Notes: generated from the letters alone by a model not told the origin. Counted from the first letter of the stretch, positions 1 through 11,122 are shown. The stretch is 64,000 bases of DNA from Semisulcospira habei (GCA_036245525.1 BTPG01000004.1:163127025-163191024), one strand, 5' to 3'. Numbers and translations are program-made.

Positions 1-529
1 GTGGATCATCTATTGTTTTCATTACTTCATCAGTAAATGAGGTTTCTTGTATTACCGTGTTTGCTATTTCTGGCAGTCTTTTTACCTCAGTCATTTCAAT
101 TTCTTATCCTGTTGGCAATCTTGTTTGCGTGTTGTGAAGCACAGTAGCAAGTCTTGGTGTCAACTTTTTACTAGTACCAACACCAAGGTAACGCTGCAGT
201 GCTGCCTCACCACCGACTTCTCCTTTAATCGTACTTAAAGATCTAAACTTAGCAGGGTTGTTTTTATGTGTTAGATACACTTTGCCTCTGTCAACAGTAT
301 TTAAATATAAATGACCCTTGCCATCAAGTTCAAACTGATTAGGATCTATGTTGTCTGGGCGATCACCAACATGATCATAAAACGAGTTTACTTTGCTTTC
401 TAAAAGTTCATGACGTAAACTGTAAGTATTTCTTGTACCAGTCATATCTGTCATATCTGTTGCACTGGTATCATAGCTATCCATGACATCCATTTCAATA
501 TCATCATGATTAAATCCTCCTTCTGCCAT
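1..529 (-). pseudogene. Polinton membrane/coiled-coil protein (5' part, nonsense-truncated)
   Basis: The 141 residues from the ATG at 529 match the N-terminal third of the intact 407-residue protein at 47327-48550. The frame stops at 104-106, where copy B has a glutamine codon just after a PTG tripeptide, so a single C-to-T change explains the stop. Similarity continues upstream to the window edge, showing that the gene ran on to the left. The N-terminal part is acidic (DDIEMDVMD) and has no membrane segment; these lie in the missing C-terminal part. It is divergently transcribed from the capsid gene. Its function is not recognised. Confidence 0.75.
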
Positions 530-571
530 TGTTTTTATTAATTTAATATTTTTTATTTTTGCATAATAAAA
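530..571. promoter_or_regulatory. Divergent intergenic region (candidate bidirectional promoter), copy A
   Basis: This 42-bp, almost pure A/T stretch separates two start codons pointing away from each other. The same layout (40 bp) is kept in copy B at 48551-48590. The sequence before the + strand start reads ATAATAAAAATG, a context that recurs before most genes of both elements. Function as a promoter is inferred from position and conservation. Confidence 0.5.
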
Positions 572-1852
572 ATGACACAGTCCTACGGATCAAAGTTAGA
601 CCCATACAGAAAACTACGTGAGCCTCTTGGCGGTAAGGGCATTAGACAATCAATCGTCATCACAAACAATCCAAGTACCATAGATCAGAACCAAACACTT
701 ACTGTCAAGTTTCCAAACCTGGGTCCCAATGATGTTATTGTTCCTGGCACTGCACGCCTAGCATTTAATATTGAACTTTCAGCAGAATCAGATGTAAACA
801 AAACACTAGTTGACAATCTTGGCAGAGCAATTGTTAAGACCATCAAAGTTAAACTGGAAGGACAGGAAGTGTTTAGTCTTGATGATGCTGATGTGTTTTA
901 CTGTTACAAAGACCTTTGGCTCACACGACAAGAAAGAGAAGACCATGTTTATCAAGGCATACAGTCCTCAAACGTTGCTAAACTTAGAATTGATGCGGCA
1001 GACAAATCAACATCAGCAATTGAGGACGTTATATTAGCAGATACATACGGTAATAGATTTTACATTCCACTTGAATTTGAAATCTTGACAACACACTTGC
1101 CTTATTACCAAGGAGCACTGAATGGCCGTCTGAGTTTTGAACTAACTTTTAATGACTTTGCAAAAGTTATCAAAACAACTGACCCAGACACAACATACAA
1201 GATCTCAAACATTTCTTTGGAATATGAAATTGTCACACACACTGAACTTGCCAGACTAATTCAAAATCAATATCAGTCAAGACTTCCAATTTATTATGAC
1301 CGCGTGATAAGACACAGTACAATACCCAAAGACAAAGCTGATACAATGTGGAACATAAACCTTAACACACCTGCCAGGTCACTGAAAGGTATACTGATGT
1401 TGTTTATTGAACCAAAAAATCCATTCAAAAGAGATTCAGAAAAATTCTACAATCCAAAGATTACACATTTATCCTGCACGATTGAAGGTCGACCTAATCA
1501 AGTGTACGCATCGGGTATGCTGCCTTATCAACACTATGATGAAATCACAAAATGGGCGGGTGGAAGACTTAGAGAAAAACCGGCAAATATGGCGTGTAAA
1601 GATTTACATCTGTATGACGTAAGAATTGGACAATACCTGACAGAAAAGTATGCACTGTGGCTAGACCTGCGCAGTACGGACGATGACTTTTTACATGGGT
1701 CAGGTCGTACTGTTGAGAACGGCAGTGACGGAATAACAATTCAGATACAAAAAAAGACTGAAACAGGAGGAGCAATAAACATATATTTGTATCTGATTTA
1801 TGACGCACAACTCAATATTGCAGACAGTAGACTAAGTGGACACTTGTATTAA
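572..1852 (+). CDS. Putative major capsid protein, Polinton copy A
   Basis: This 426-residue ORF is intact and matches the 427-residue ORF at 48591-49874 along its whole length. The sequence looks rich in beta strands, with blocks such as LTVKFPNLGPNDVIVPGTAR, RLSFELTFND and INIYLYLIYDAQLNI, and has no signal peptide or membrane helix. Its size, conservation and place beside the packaging ATPase fit a double-jelly-roll capsid subunit. I recognise it as a family that recurs in metazoan Polinton-type elements, but no fold was computed. The start follows ATAATAAAA directly. The ATPase gene follows 20 bp downstream on the same strand, which suggests a capsid and packaging cassette. It could instead be another structural protein. 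Confidence 0.68.
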   Translation: MTQSYGSKLDPYRKLREPLGGKGIRQSIVITNNPSTIDQNQTLTVKFPNLGPNDVIVPGTARLAFNIELSAESDVNKTLVDNLGRAIVKTIKVKLEGQEVFSLDDADVFYCYKDLWLTRQEREDHVYQGIQSSNVAKLRIDAADKSTSAIEDVILADTYGNRFYIPLEFEILTTHLPYYQGALNGRLSFELTFNDFAKVIKTTDPDTTYKISNISLEYEIVTHTELARLIQNQYQSRLPIYYDRVIRHSTIPKDKADTMWNINLNTPARSLKGILMLFIEPKNPFKRDSEKFYNPKITHLSCTIEGRPNQVYASGMLPYQHYDEITKWAGGRLREKPANMACKDLHLYDVRIGQYLTEKYALWLDLRSTDDDFLHGSGRTVENGSDGITIQIQKKTETGGAINIYLYLIYDAQLNIADSRLSGHLY

Positions 1853-1871
1853 AATTATCTTCTGTATTAAA

Positions 1872-2483
1872 ATGAACCGGAGCTTAATGACACTCGACCC
1901 ACACTGTGGCTTGTTATGTGGTGCCACTGGCTGTGGAAAAACTGAATTTGTACTTAATCTATTACAAACAAGATACATCCATCATTTCAAAAACATTGTA
2001 ATATTTTGTCCAACGATAAAACACAGCAAAGCTTATCACAACCGTTTATTCATTTGGACTGACAGCAACATTTATTTAGTCGACCCTGAGAAAAAACTGA
2101 ATGACTACCTACAATATTTTTACAAGCAATTTGAAGGACAGCCAACTTTGTTTATTGTTGATGACTGCTCAGCAGAGAAAGACATTGTTAAGAAGAGAAA
2201 CACTCTAGCAGAACTGGCATTTAGTGGCAGACACGCAAATATCAGTGTATGGATTCTCACTCAAAAATATAATGCTGTACTGAAAGATTTTCGAGAACAG
2301 TTAAAGTTTATCGGTTTGTTTTACTGTAAGGATCATGACAGCTTTGAAGACTGTTTCAGAGAAAATGACGTCATACCAAATAAGCAGGAACGAGACTGTG
2401 TAAAAAATAAACTGAAATCGACTAAGCATTTCAAGCTTATCTTAAAGACAGATCAGCCCACAGGGTATGGGTTAGTAAATTAA
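1872..2483 (+). CDS. DNA-packaging ATPase (A32/FtsK-HerA-like), Polinton copy A
   Basis: This 203-residue P-loop ATPase is expected to pump DNA into capsids. Walker A is GATGCGKT near residue 18 and Walker B is LFIVDDC near residue 100. A TQKYN segment after the Walker B strand fits a sensor position. The open frame extends up to 1836, but the ATG at 1872 is preferred because copy B starts at the matching place and the upstream codons overlap the end of the capsid gene. About nine in ten residues match the copy B protein over the part compared. No break is visible. Confidence 0.88.
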   Translation: MNRSLMTLDPHCGLLCGATGCGKTEFVLNLLQTRYIHHFKNIVIFCPTIKHSKAYHNRLFIWTDSNIYLVDPEKKLNDYLQYFYKQFEGQPTLFIVDDCSAEKDIVKKRNTLAELAFSGRHANISVWILTQKYNAVLKDFREQLKFIGLFYCKDHDSFEDCFRENDVIPNKQERDCVKNKLKSTKHFKLILKTDQPTGYGLVN

Positions 2484-2510
2484 TTTATACTTTTATTTTG
2501 TCCAATAAAA

Positions 2511-2843
2511 ATGACGGACGGACAAACCATTGATATCACACACTGCTTCAAAGATGTTGTGCACTTTAATCAGATAAGAACACCTCCCAAACAGCCTGAC
2601 ATAAACCTCTTAAAACCGACAGCAATATATTTGTCATATAATATGACTTTAGATTATGTTGATGAGCATCCAAATGTGGAGTGTTTGACAGTTGATTTTA
2701 AGACACCCACCTTAAGAGTTAAAAATAATAACCGCCAGGACTGGTTTGAGATACTTTGTGAACAAATATTTCAACAATTACGTAAACTAAATGTTTATAT
2801 TAACAGTGTTACAGTTAATAAAGTGGTATTACATAAGGTGTAA
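2511..2843 (+). CDS. Small conserved Polinton protein, function unknown (copy A)
   Basis: This 110-residue ORF lies between the ATPase and polymerase genes, with 27-bp and 33-bp gaps and starts preceded by AATAAAAATG. It has no membrane segment or recognised motif. The C-terminal part, from DWFEILCEQIF onward, clearly matches the equivalent gene at 30274-30663 in copy B, while the N-terminal half has diverged strongly. Fixed position beside the polymerase suggests a role in DNA replication or packaging, but this is only context. The family is not recognised. Confidence 0.65.
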   Translation: MTDGQTIDITHCFKDVVHFNQIRTPPKQPDINLLKPTAIYLSYNMTLDYVDEHPNVECLTVDFKTPTLRVKNNNRQDWFEILCEQIFQQLRKLNVYINSVTVNKVVLHKV

Positions 2844-2876
2844 TTTTTCTATTATTATTTTGTCGGACAAATAAAA

Positions 2877-5800
2877 ATGACGGACAATGCTCAAGGTTTA
2901 AAAAACAGGTTTCACACAACAGACTTGCCTATATCTAATAGTAATAATGTCTATGAATCAATAGAAATGTCTTTTTCTGTCATACAAGATAATCTTCTTA
3001 CAGGCAGTGTAAAGATTCAGATTGTTGCAAAAATAGAATTCAGCAGAGTAGATGGTGAAGTGATTGTATCGTATATATCGACAAGACAACACACAATTAA
3101 CACAAGAAGAGAATTGGAAAACGTGTTTAGACAAAGACTATTGCCTGACTTTCTCGAAGCAATTGACAAAGCAAAAATGAAGGGGTCTGGTTGGCACGAA
3201 GGTCATGTACATGAACTACAATTAAAACAGTCAAGGTATCATCCTATACTAGGCAAATCATGGATAGCACTGCCTATTGAGGTTGCAAACAAAAAGGCTG
3301 TAGTCAATATACAGAACAATGACAATTTCTGTTTCATGTGGTGTGTGCTTGCTAAACTGCATTATGTAAAATCAAAACCTGAACGTGTATCTAACTACAC
3401 CAAATTTGTAAATGAACTTAATTTTAGTGGTATTGATTTTCCTGTTAAGGTAGAGGACATAGACTTGTTTGAACAATTAAATCCTGGCATATCTGTAAAT
3501 GTGTTTGTGTGGGATAATGACTCTGATAACAAGTTACAACCCATTAGAGTATCATCACTTGCCCCCACCTATGGTCAACCAGAAGACAAACATGTTGACA
3601 TGTTATTAATTGGTGATCACTACACAATTATCAGAAATATGTCACGTCTAATTCATGGTCATACAACAAAACATGATGGCAAACAAGAAGTATGTAAGAG
3701 ATGTTTGCAAAGATTTTCCTCTATTTCAGTAGCACACAAACATGTTTTACATTGTAGGTCAGCTGATGACATACAAACAATACTTAAGTATCCAGATCCT
3801 GGTAGTCAGGTATATTTCAAGAACTATGGGAATCAGCAAAAGTTGCCATTTGTAGTGTATGTTGATTTTGAATCACTGGTGGTTCCATATGACGGTCCTG
3901 TTCCAGAATCATTACCAAAGACAGTAAAATTGAGTGACCAAGTGGTGTGTTCTTATGGTTATATTCTTGTTAAGTCAGACGGTCAGCATACAGAACCTGT
4001 TATTTACAGGGGGGAAAATGCAGCATGTCTGTTTTTAACAGAAATGAGACAACTGCATAGTCAGGTAGTACATTATCTGGAAAACAATCAGATGCCTGTG
4101 ATAATGACAGAAGAAGATAAACTAAATTTTGATACATCCATAACGTGTTGGATTTGTGAAAAACATGATCACATAACTGGACGGTACAGAGGTGCTGCAC
4201 ATAACAAGTGTAATTTATTATTAAAAATAGATCCTAAGACATATAAACTGCCAATCTTTTTCCACAATCTCAGGGGGTACGATTCACACATTATCATGCG
4301 TGCTGTGGATGAGTCTTACAAAAAAATTAGTTGCATTGCCCAGACAACTGAAAAATACTTGACGTTTAGATTGGACAACAAATTAGTGTTTTATGACTCC
4401 ATGCAACATTTGTCTTTAGGTCTTGCTAGTCTAGCAGAAGGACTGACATCGTTTCCAATAACAAGTAAATATTTTGAGCCAGACTTAATTAAGAAAGGAG
4501 TGTATCCGTACGAGTACATCAGTGACTGGGTTGTGTTCGAGGAAACAAGACTACCACAAAAAGATAAATTTTATTCTACACTTAATGGTAAAGGTATTTC
4601 TGACTCTGATTACCAGCACGCTCTTGATGCATGGGATAAACTAGGGTGTCAGACGATTGGTGACTACCATGACCAGTACTTGAAAGCCGACGTTTGTTTG
4701 CTAGCAGACGTATTTGAAAGTTACCGTGAAAAGGGTCTATTACACTACAGTCTTGATCCTGCTTGCTACATAACTAGTCCTGGTATGACATGGGATGCAT
4801 TTTTGAAATCCAGTAAAATATTTATAGACCTGTTGTCTGATCGTACGATGGGTGAAATGGTGGAACGTGGATTGAGGGGTGGCATTAGTATTGCAGCGAA
4901 CAATTATGCCAGAGCCAACAATAAATATCTGGACGGTCAGGGGTTTGACCCTGAAGGTCAAGGTCATTCATTACCTACGTGGACGCTAACAATTTGTATG
5001 GGTTCGCAATGTGTGAGTTATTGCCCTTGAAAAACTTTTGTCTGTATGATTTGTCACAGTGTGACATAACAGACATAACAAACAATATTATGACTCATGA
5101 CTGGAACGACGCAAAGGGTTGGATCTTTGAAGTCGACCTAGAGTACCCACACCATCTACATGATTACCACAATTGATTATCCATTGGCTGTTGAAAAAAT
5201 GAGTATGACGGGGAAAAAAGAAGACACTAAACTTGTGCCGAATTTAAATGACAAATTTAATTACGTTTGCCATTACCGCTTGCTGCAGTTTTACATCAGA
5301 CATGGGTTAGTACTAAAGAAAGTTCACAGAGGCATTCAATTTGATCAGAGTGCTTTTATGAAAGATTACATAATGAAGAACACAACATTGTGTGCCAGGG
5401 ACGGCAACACTGCATTCGACAAAGACTTCTTTAAACTTATGAACAATGCCTGTTTTGGAAAGACTATGGAAAATCCTCATCACCGCAAAGATGGGAGATT
5501 AGTAACAACTGAATCGGGTGCAATTAAACTTACAGGCAAGCCACAGTACACAGGGTATAAAGAGTTTCATTCATCATTGTATGCAGTGTCACTCAAAAAA
5601 AAGATTGTTAAACTGGACAAGCCAGTATTCATTGGTATGGCAATTCTTAAATTGTCAAAATTACTAATGCTTGAATTTTATTATGATTACTTTAAACCAA
5701 AGTATCCTGAGTGTCATCTGCTATACACTGATACTGACTCTATGATCATTGACGTGTGTACTGAAGACTTTTATGAAGACATGAAAACAGAACTGCATAT

Positions 5801-6280
5801 GTATGACACGTCTGACTATCCTAAATACCACCCACTGTACAGCACACAAAACAAGAAAGTTCCTGGAAAGTTTAAGGATGAACTTAATGGTGTGCCTATT
5901 GTTGAGTACGTTGGACTGAGATCAAAAATGTATTATATACTGCACCAAAAGGGAAGTCAGTCGAAAGCCAAAGGAATAAAAAAAAAACAGCGATAAAAAA
6001 TAAAGACATCCGTCATGAACATTATAAGCAAGTGTTAGATGGTGCATTAATGCCTGATTATCCAAACAAGTCACGGAGGTCAAATAGACATAATTTAGAA
6101 ATGATCCAAACACATAAGAAGTCACTGGCAGTAGGGGACACAAAACGAGTGTTTCATAGTAAGGAGAAGGCTTATGCACCTGGACACTACAGGCTCAAGT
6201 TATCTGAAGACATTTGTGATGAACTGATAGATGAATTAGTTACTGAAATGAGTAACAGTGTCTGGGGGGATAATCTGTAA
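2877..6280 (+). pseudogene. Protein-primed-type DNA polymerase B, frameshifted (copy A)
   Basis: This is the homologue of the intact 1141-residue polymerase at 30757-34182. The first 690 or so residues are open and include Exo I (DFESL), Exo II (NLRGYDSH) and Exo III (KADVCLLAD). The frame breaks near 4960, again at about 5173 (one extra T) and near 5985 (a lengthened A run). Polymerase motifs DANNLYG, MNNACFGKT and YTDTDS survive in the separate open segments at 4979-5176 and 5160-5996. A short in-frame deletion near 4155 removes about ten residues of a CxxC...DHDH zinc motif. The 3' end overlaps the convergent integrase gene by 45 bp, an arrangement kept in copy B. Confidence 0.9.
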
Positions 6281-7177
6281 TTCTTCTCTGACAAATGCCC
6301 TCTGAGGGGCAGGGTCGTACAGGTAATAAATGGATGGACTGCCGGGGACTATTTTTTTTATATTGTGTACAGACGTAGACCAGATGGGGTCTGTTGCCCT
6401 GCGCCTGACATCATTTTTGGCCTCTCCCGGTTGATATAGATATCTTACTTGTTTAGTAAATAAACTTGTGTCTGGCACTTTTGTTTTATTTCTGACCCTG
6501 ACGGCACTGTTTTCAATTTAATAGCATGGCCTTCATTATTCATTGCTTTTATTACAGATGGTAATCTTTTTACCTAATCTTTTTACGTGTGTCATGCATG
6601 AGTTCCTTAGAATACTGGTAACTGAAAAGTCTTTCTGATAATTGTTTGTTAAGTTCTCAACAATTGCCTGTGATCTGTGTACACCTGGAATGCCGCGTCT
6701 AACCAGTACGCCGTGCTTTGCAAATAATTGATTAACTGCTCCTTTAAATTCAGATCCATCATCTACCTGCACAAGCCTGGGGTATCTTAAAGGGCCTCGA
6801 CTATATATTTTTGATAATGCAGTTGCAACAGTAATAGCATTCTTGTCAGTTATGGGTTCAGCGTCTTTGTACCTTGAAGCAATGTCGACAACTGTCAGTG
6901 CATATTTGTAACGCTTTTTTCTTATTGTGTCATGTGGTAGAGACAAGAGGTCCATTTGATGGGTGTCATTTGGTATAGTGTTTTCAAAATGGGGTCTAGA
7001 TATTTTTCTTGGTGCAGGGAGATATATTTGCCATATTGCCTGTTTTTGCAGCCAGTGTTTTATCTCTTTGAGTGTTATGTCATTACCAACAGCCGCGTGT
7101 AATTTTTCTATTGCAGTGTTTCCTTTCCAGTAGCCAATTGGAGAGTAATATATTTTTGATAGTTTAATGTCTGTCAT
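6236..7177 (-). pseudogene. Polinton integrase (retroviral DDE type), frameshifted (copy A)
   Basis: Homologue of the copy B integrase. The ATG at 7177 follows an AGAAAAA run and overlaps the end of the next gene upstream. The catalytic core is visible: first Asp in THQMDLL, second Asp in VQVDDGSEF, and Glu in QAIVEN about 35 residues later. A one-base loss just after IVEN shifts the frame, and a second indel near 6480 returns to the C-terminal domain at 6236-6478. The enzyme would cut and join element ends to host DNA. It is inactive here. Confidence 0.85.
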
Positions 7178-7237
7178 TTTTTCTAGCAATGAAAACTCCA
7201 GTAAAATAAACAAATGTCATTCCCACTAAAACAAAGA

Positions 7238-7594
7238 TTATTTCACCTTTCTCTGTTGTGGACTGGGTTGATAGTAATCACTTAGTTTTGGTTTTGGAAT
7301 GGTCATGTCTTCACCCGTGACAAGAAAATATTCTCTGATTGCGTCATTGACATTAGAAAATGAATGCTGTGCGTGACCCTCTAGTCTAAGTTTTTCATTG
7401 ATGAAATCAAGTTTCTCAATTCTTTGCTTTTCATATGCTTGCTGGGCTTGTGCCAGTTTTTCTGATGCTTCATTATGACGCTTTAATTCTTCTGCAGATT
7501 CCTCTCTACCCATTTTTGAAAAAAGATAGTTTGATCCACTAAATGCCAGGGCGTTGACGACGGCACCTCCCACAATAACAGCTAGTGTCGCCAT
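7238..7594 (-). pseudogene. Small membrane-associated Polinton protein, C-terminal frameshift (copy A)
   Basis: The 118-residue frame has a hydrophobic N-terminus (VIVGGAVVNALAF) followed by a charged helix (EELKRHNEASEKLAQAQQAY). Copy B's 144-residue version (37496-37930) continues into a second membrane segment. Here a one-base loss near 7245 creates an early stop, while DNA coding the lost segment remains upstream of the integrase start. In copy B the gene end overlaps the integrase start. I recognise the family as recurrent in animal Polintons, with unknown role, perhaps virion membrane or penton-associated. Confidence 0.68.
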
Positions 7595-7605
7595 ATTATT
7601 TTTAT

Positions 7606-7836
7606 TTACATAGATATATTTTCGTGAATAATTCCCTGCTTGACAAAAAAATCTTTCGTGGCAATTGATGCTGCTACAACTGCAACTAATTTAGCCGAAT
7701 CTTCAAAGTCTAATCTGCTCAAGTCTGCCAATTTCATTTTGAGGAGACTTTTTTCAAGCATAGAATAAGCTACTGCTAATCCGCTGATCACGGCAGAATG
7801 ATAAACAAGATTCATTATATTCTTTGTTTCGCTCAT
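7606..7836 (-). CDS. 76-residue conserved Polinton membrane protein (copy A)
   Basis: A short intact ORF with the same length in copy B (37942-38172) and strong similarity throughout. A moderately hydrophobic helix (VYHSAVISGLAVAYSML) lies at residues 11-27, followed by a mixed helix and SIATKDF. It sits 11 bp from the neighbouring gene on the same strand. Identical length and few substitutions between two otherwise diverged copies argue for a real protein. Its function is unknown. Confidence 0.7.
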   Translation of the reverse strand: MSETKNIMNLVYHSAVISGLAVAYSMLEKSLLKMKLADLSRLDFEDSAKLVAVVAASIATKDFFVKQGIIHENISM

Positions 7837-7871
7837 TTCTAATGCAATAAAAATTTAATTAATATTTTTAT

Positions 7872-8309
7872 TTATTGCATGAAAAATGGGTCGACAGGTT
7901 TTGGTGTTACTGATAATGTGGAGACTTCTGGTTTTGTTTTTGGAGTGTCTAATTTTTTGGACATTGTACGAGTCTGTGGTTTGTATTTTTTGTATAATTG
8001 GTAACCTGAGAAAACAAATCCAGCAACAAATCCAGCAAATATATATCTTGTTGAGTTAGTTGATAGTCTCTCACTTTGTTGTGGGTGTGGTGGGGAAGAG
8101 GGTCCTGACGGTCCTGACGGCCCTGACAGTCCTGACGGTCCTGACGGCGGGTCAGTTACTGTTTGTGCCTTAAGCTGTAATTTCTTTTGCCTGTTATATT
8201 CCGCTAATTTTTTCCCAGCTTCTACTCTGCCTGGGTGTTTCTGTTTAGTCACTGTCAAAGCAGGGTTCTGTTGTGGAGTCTTCTCGTCTGTCTGATCCAT
8301 TTGGTCCAT
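7872..8309 (-). CDS. 145-residue single-pass membrane protein with Gly-Pro-Ser repeats (copy A)
   Basis: The N-terminal half is basic and hydrophilic (PGRVEAGKKLAEYNRQKK). It is followed by a proline/glycine-rich stretch of GPSG repeats, a membrane helix (YIFAGFVAGFVFSGYQLY) and a lysine-rich tail. Copy B's version at 38208-38648 keeps all parts except the repeat block, which arises here from tandem copies of a 9-bp unit at about 8101-8150. The start is overlapped by 65 bp by the end of the upstream gene in another frame. A structural or virion membrane role is possible; the family is unassigned. Confidence 0.66.
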   Translation of the reverse strand: MDQMDQTDEKTPQQNPALTVTKQKHPGRVEAGKKLAEYNRQKKLQLKAQTVTDPPSGPSGLSGPSGPSGPSSPPHPQQSERLSTNSTRYIFAGFVAGFVFSGYQLYKKYKPQTRTMSKKLDTPKTKPEVSTLSVTPKPVDPFFMQ

Positions 8310-8773
8310 CCTTTTCTTTTCTTAGAAAATTTAATTTTGAAAAATCAATATGGCTGCCAGTAACCATTAAGGCTACCAGGGGCGCAATCAAATTTCCAAA
8401 TCTGTAGAAAATCTGACATGCTAATTTACCTATTGTACTTGTTATTATTAGATTACTCTCAAGATCGTGCGACAGACTTTCTGTGTCAACAACGGGAAGA
8501 AAGTTACTGACTGCTTTTGTGTATAATAAAACAAATGATTTGCTCAAATCACGGGTCATTAGTGAAGCCATGTGTTGATCAAATTTAGAATAAAGTTTAT
8601 TTAAATCATCAGCCGAGAGAGATTCAATATCTTCTGTCATGTATTGTTTTCCAAGATAAGTTTTCGACTTGCTTGACACAATCACAGACAAAAGACGCTG
8701 GTTTTTTTTGGTCTAAGTCTTTGTTTTCTAAAGCGCCAATATCATTCAGTAATAACAATTCGTCTGAATTCAT
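8245..8773 (-). pseudogene. Conserved Polinton gene X, frameshifted near its start (copy A)
   Basis: Matches the gene split by the RTE-like insertion in copy B (38578-42288). The ATG at 8773 begins with DELLLLNDI as in copy B, but one extra base in an A-rich run near 8705 throws the frame out. The rest reads open from 8691 to 8245. The protein is mostly helical with a hydrophobic segment (LIAPLVALMVTG) near its C-terminus. The end overlaps the start of the downstream gene by 65 bp. No family is recognised. Similarity to copy B ends just upstream of this gene. Confidence 0.66.
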
Positions 8774-9194
8774 TTTATAATAAAAAATAATAATAATAAG
8801 TTCAATAAAAAATCACTTACCTTTGAGCCAAGGCGGGGCTGTTTCGACTTAATTAGTCTCATCAGAAAGGTCATCAACCTTTGACAGCCCATTGTGAATG
8901 AAAAATTTTCCGTGGTCACCTACTTTGTACCAAAGACCACATGTCAAAGCCACATGTGAATTGCTCTCGGATGTGGTTTGTGTGTGTCTGTGTGCTGAGC
9001 TGTTGGTACATTCTATCCAAGGAAAAACAGACGCACGGGGCACTCCCGGACTGAGCACAAAACTCATACCACGTGCATGTGATTTCCTCTGACACATCAC
9101 GCTAAATATGATGTGATGTGTAAATTTGATGGTATGCACAAAAGCTGAGAGCAATGTAAGCCACTTATATTTCAATTCTCAGTAAGCGGTGGAA

Positions 9195-9674
9195 CTACCC
9201 TGATGTATCCATTGGTTGTTCACTATACATGGGGTTTTCTCCTGGCTGTTGTTTTCTTCTCTCTGTAATAAATGCAACCAATCTTTTGAGTGTGGGGCTT
9301 TTTTCTTGTAATTGTTTCATTTTATCATCGAGATCTTTTGCAATGTTCTCATTCAGCTGTACATCCTTCTCTTTTAATCTCATCTTTTGCTCCTCTCGAA
9401 AAATAGCTGTTTTAATTTTTTCTGTTTTTTCCACAAGTATACCATATTCTTTTTCCATGTTTGCAAGTGCCTCAAAGTTGTTTTCATCAGCAAGCACCAT
9501 TATTGTATCAGCAATATTTAGCATCTCTTGTTCAATATTATTTAAGCTTGCTTTCAACTCCTGTACATTAACAGTCAGTTTTTCTAATTCTTCTTTAAAA
9601 CGAGCCACTTTTTTTTTTACTAGCGCACCACCGCTTACGGAGAAGACAATCTTGCACAAAAGCACTTTTTCCAC
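9195..9674 (-). CDS. Coiled-coil ORF of unknown origin beside Polinton copy A
   Basis: A 159-residue ORF that is almost wholly charged coiled coil (FKEELEKLTVNVQELKASL and similar) with the C-terminus SEQPMDTSG. It has no counterpart in copy B. The annotated start is weak. Another frame with an ATG at 9690 runs into the same poly-A run near 9612-9620, so a one-base change there may have separated the true N-terminus. It could be a host exon, a transposon protein, or a gene of copy A that copy B lacks. Confidence 0.35.
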   Translation of the reverse strand: MEKVLLCKIVFSVSGGALVKKKVARFKEELEKLTVNVQELKASLNNIEQEMLNIADTIMVLADENNFEALANMEKEYGILVEKTEKIKTAIFREEQKMRLKEKDVQLNENIAKDLDDKMKQLQEKSPTLKRLVAFITERRKQQPGENPMYSEQPMDTSG

Positions 9675-11055
9675 TAAAATATTGAGTCATGTTTGACCCT
9701 GCCTTGCTCGGGAGTTCGGTTTTATTCTAGAAATATCTTGACACGCGTTGGTTAAATCTTGTCGGCCAATGAAATTAGCTAGCAGGCAAGCTGGTTTGGC
9801 CAAGCTGTTTTTGAAGTGCGCAGAAATAACAGTCAACACCCTCAACTCACAGATAGGGGTTTGGCATAAAAGGTTTCTCTGTTTCAAACAGGTTGCAAAC
9901 TCCTTTAGGTTTTGTTGCTTTTAAATTTAACTCACCTGTTAAATCATGCCCGGCACTGAAGGGCTTCTAAAGTGATTGATCAAATGCTGGGCAGTGCATT
10001 ATCTGCAGGCTGCCCGTATTGATTGGCACCCTGCATTAGTGGTCTCCTCTGAGAATAAGCATAGGCATCTGATTTTTTTGTGCAACTAGAGCGATTACTG
10101 AAAAAATAGTATGCGTTATCGGGTGCCTGTATATCACCAGCAATTTATTTTTCTGAGGAACAGGTTTTTTAGAAATAAGCTACCCGCCCAACTCTTTCAC
10201 AACGCATGTCTTGCTATCGCCGTGTTGTCAAAGAGGAAAGTGCCGTCAAGTGGAGACCTGAAGTACAGTTAAAAGTAAAGTAAAGTAAAGCCTTGTGAAA
10301 GTAAAGTACAGTAAAGCCTTGTAAAAATAGAAGCCAGGCCTGGCGCCTGGGGCTCTTGAGGATATGACCATGTGTTAGCTCATAAGAATCCCACTTGGCT
10401 CTTTTTGGCACCAGTAGACTTGAATGTGTTATTCAGGTGCTTTGCTAGTTCTTGATTGTCACCTCCATTAAGAGACTGATATCCCTTTGCCCATAACGAG
10501 TTATTGATAGGCTATTACGCCAGACACATTAAAAGCCCCCCAGCAATAATCATTATTTTGAACAGCAGAGATTGTATTGCAGGCATCTGATTTTTTTGGT
10601 GCTCAACTAGAGTTCATACTAGAAAAGTTAGCTATGTTATCGGGTACTGCGTGATGATTAATTTTTGTCATGCAGCCAGGTAATGCTTTCAGTGTTGTCC
10701 TTTATCCAATCCTATTAGCATATTCTGGGTTCACATTGATAGCATGTATACGTCGGGGTCGTTTCTTTGATTTTGTGCAAGCAGGTAATTGCATTTCCAT
10801 ATGAGCGGGTACTTTAGAAAATTTCGTCAATACCACGGCTGTGTGGCGCATATGCTTCCAACGCCATACATATTTGACTCATAATTATGATAAAGCCAGT
10901 CCCAGTCAGCAGAGGAACAGTGTTTCTCAAAAATCAATACCGGCAACGGGCGGCGTCGCGTGCACACTCTGTGCGGGGTAGAGAGATGATGAAGGTTAAA
11001 GCAATAATTAGGGGGTTAACTCAGTGATTATGTTAATGCTGGTTTTAAAATGTCA

Positions 11056-11058
<3 letters not shown>

Positions 11059-11119
<61 letters not shown>
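11059..11119. repeat. (CT)n microsatellite
   Basis: About 30 uninterrupted CT units. Apparent ORFs across it (Ser-Leu repeats) are spurious. Confidence 0.97.

Positions 11120-11122
<3 letters not shown>

Larger units (their letters stand above)
1..8790. mobile_element. Polinton/Maverick element, copy A (partial, decayed)
   Basis: A virus-like gene block with the Polinton hallmark set: putative major capsid protein, A32-like ATPase, B-family DNA polymerase and retroviral-type integrase, plus small membrane-protein genes. Genes are tightly packed, with gaps mostly under 50 bp and some overlaps, unlike the surrounding host DNA. The left end lies outside the window. Similarity to copy B stops just upstream of the ATG at 8773. 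No terminal inverted repeat or target duplication can be seen. Several genes carry frameshifts or nonsense changes relative to copy B, so this is a dead fragment. Gene order is circularly permuted relative to copy B. Confidence 0.88.

Noticed and set aside
5160..5996. Separate 278-residue polymerase-like gene in copy A
   Set aside because: It is the displaced-frame continuation of the polymerase; the shifts are visible against the intact copy B gene.
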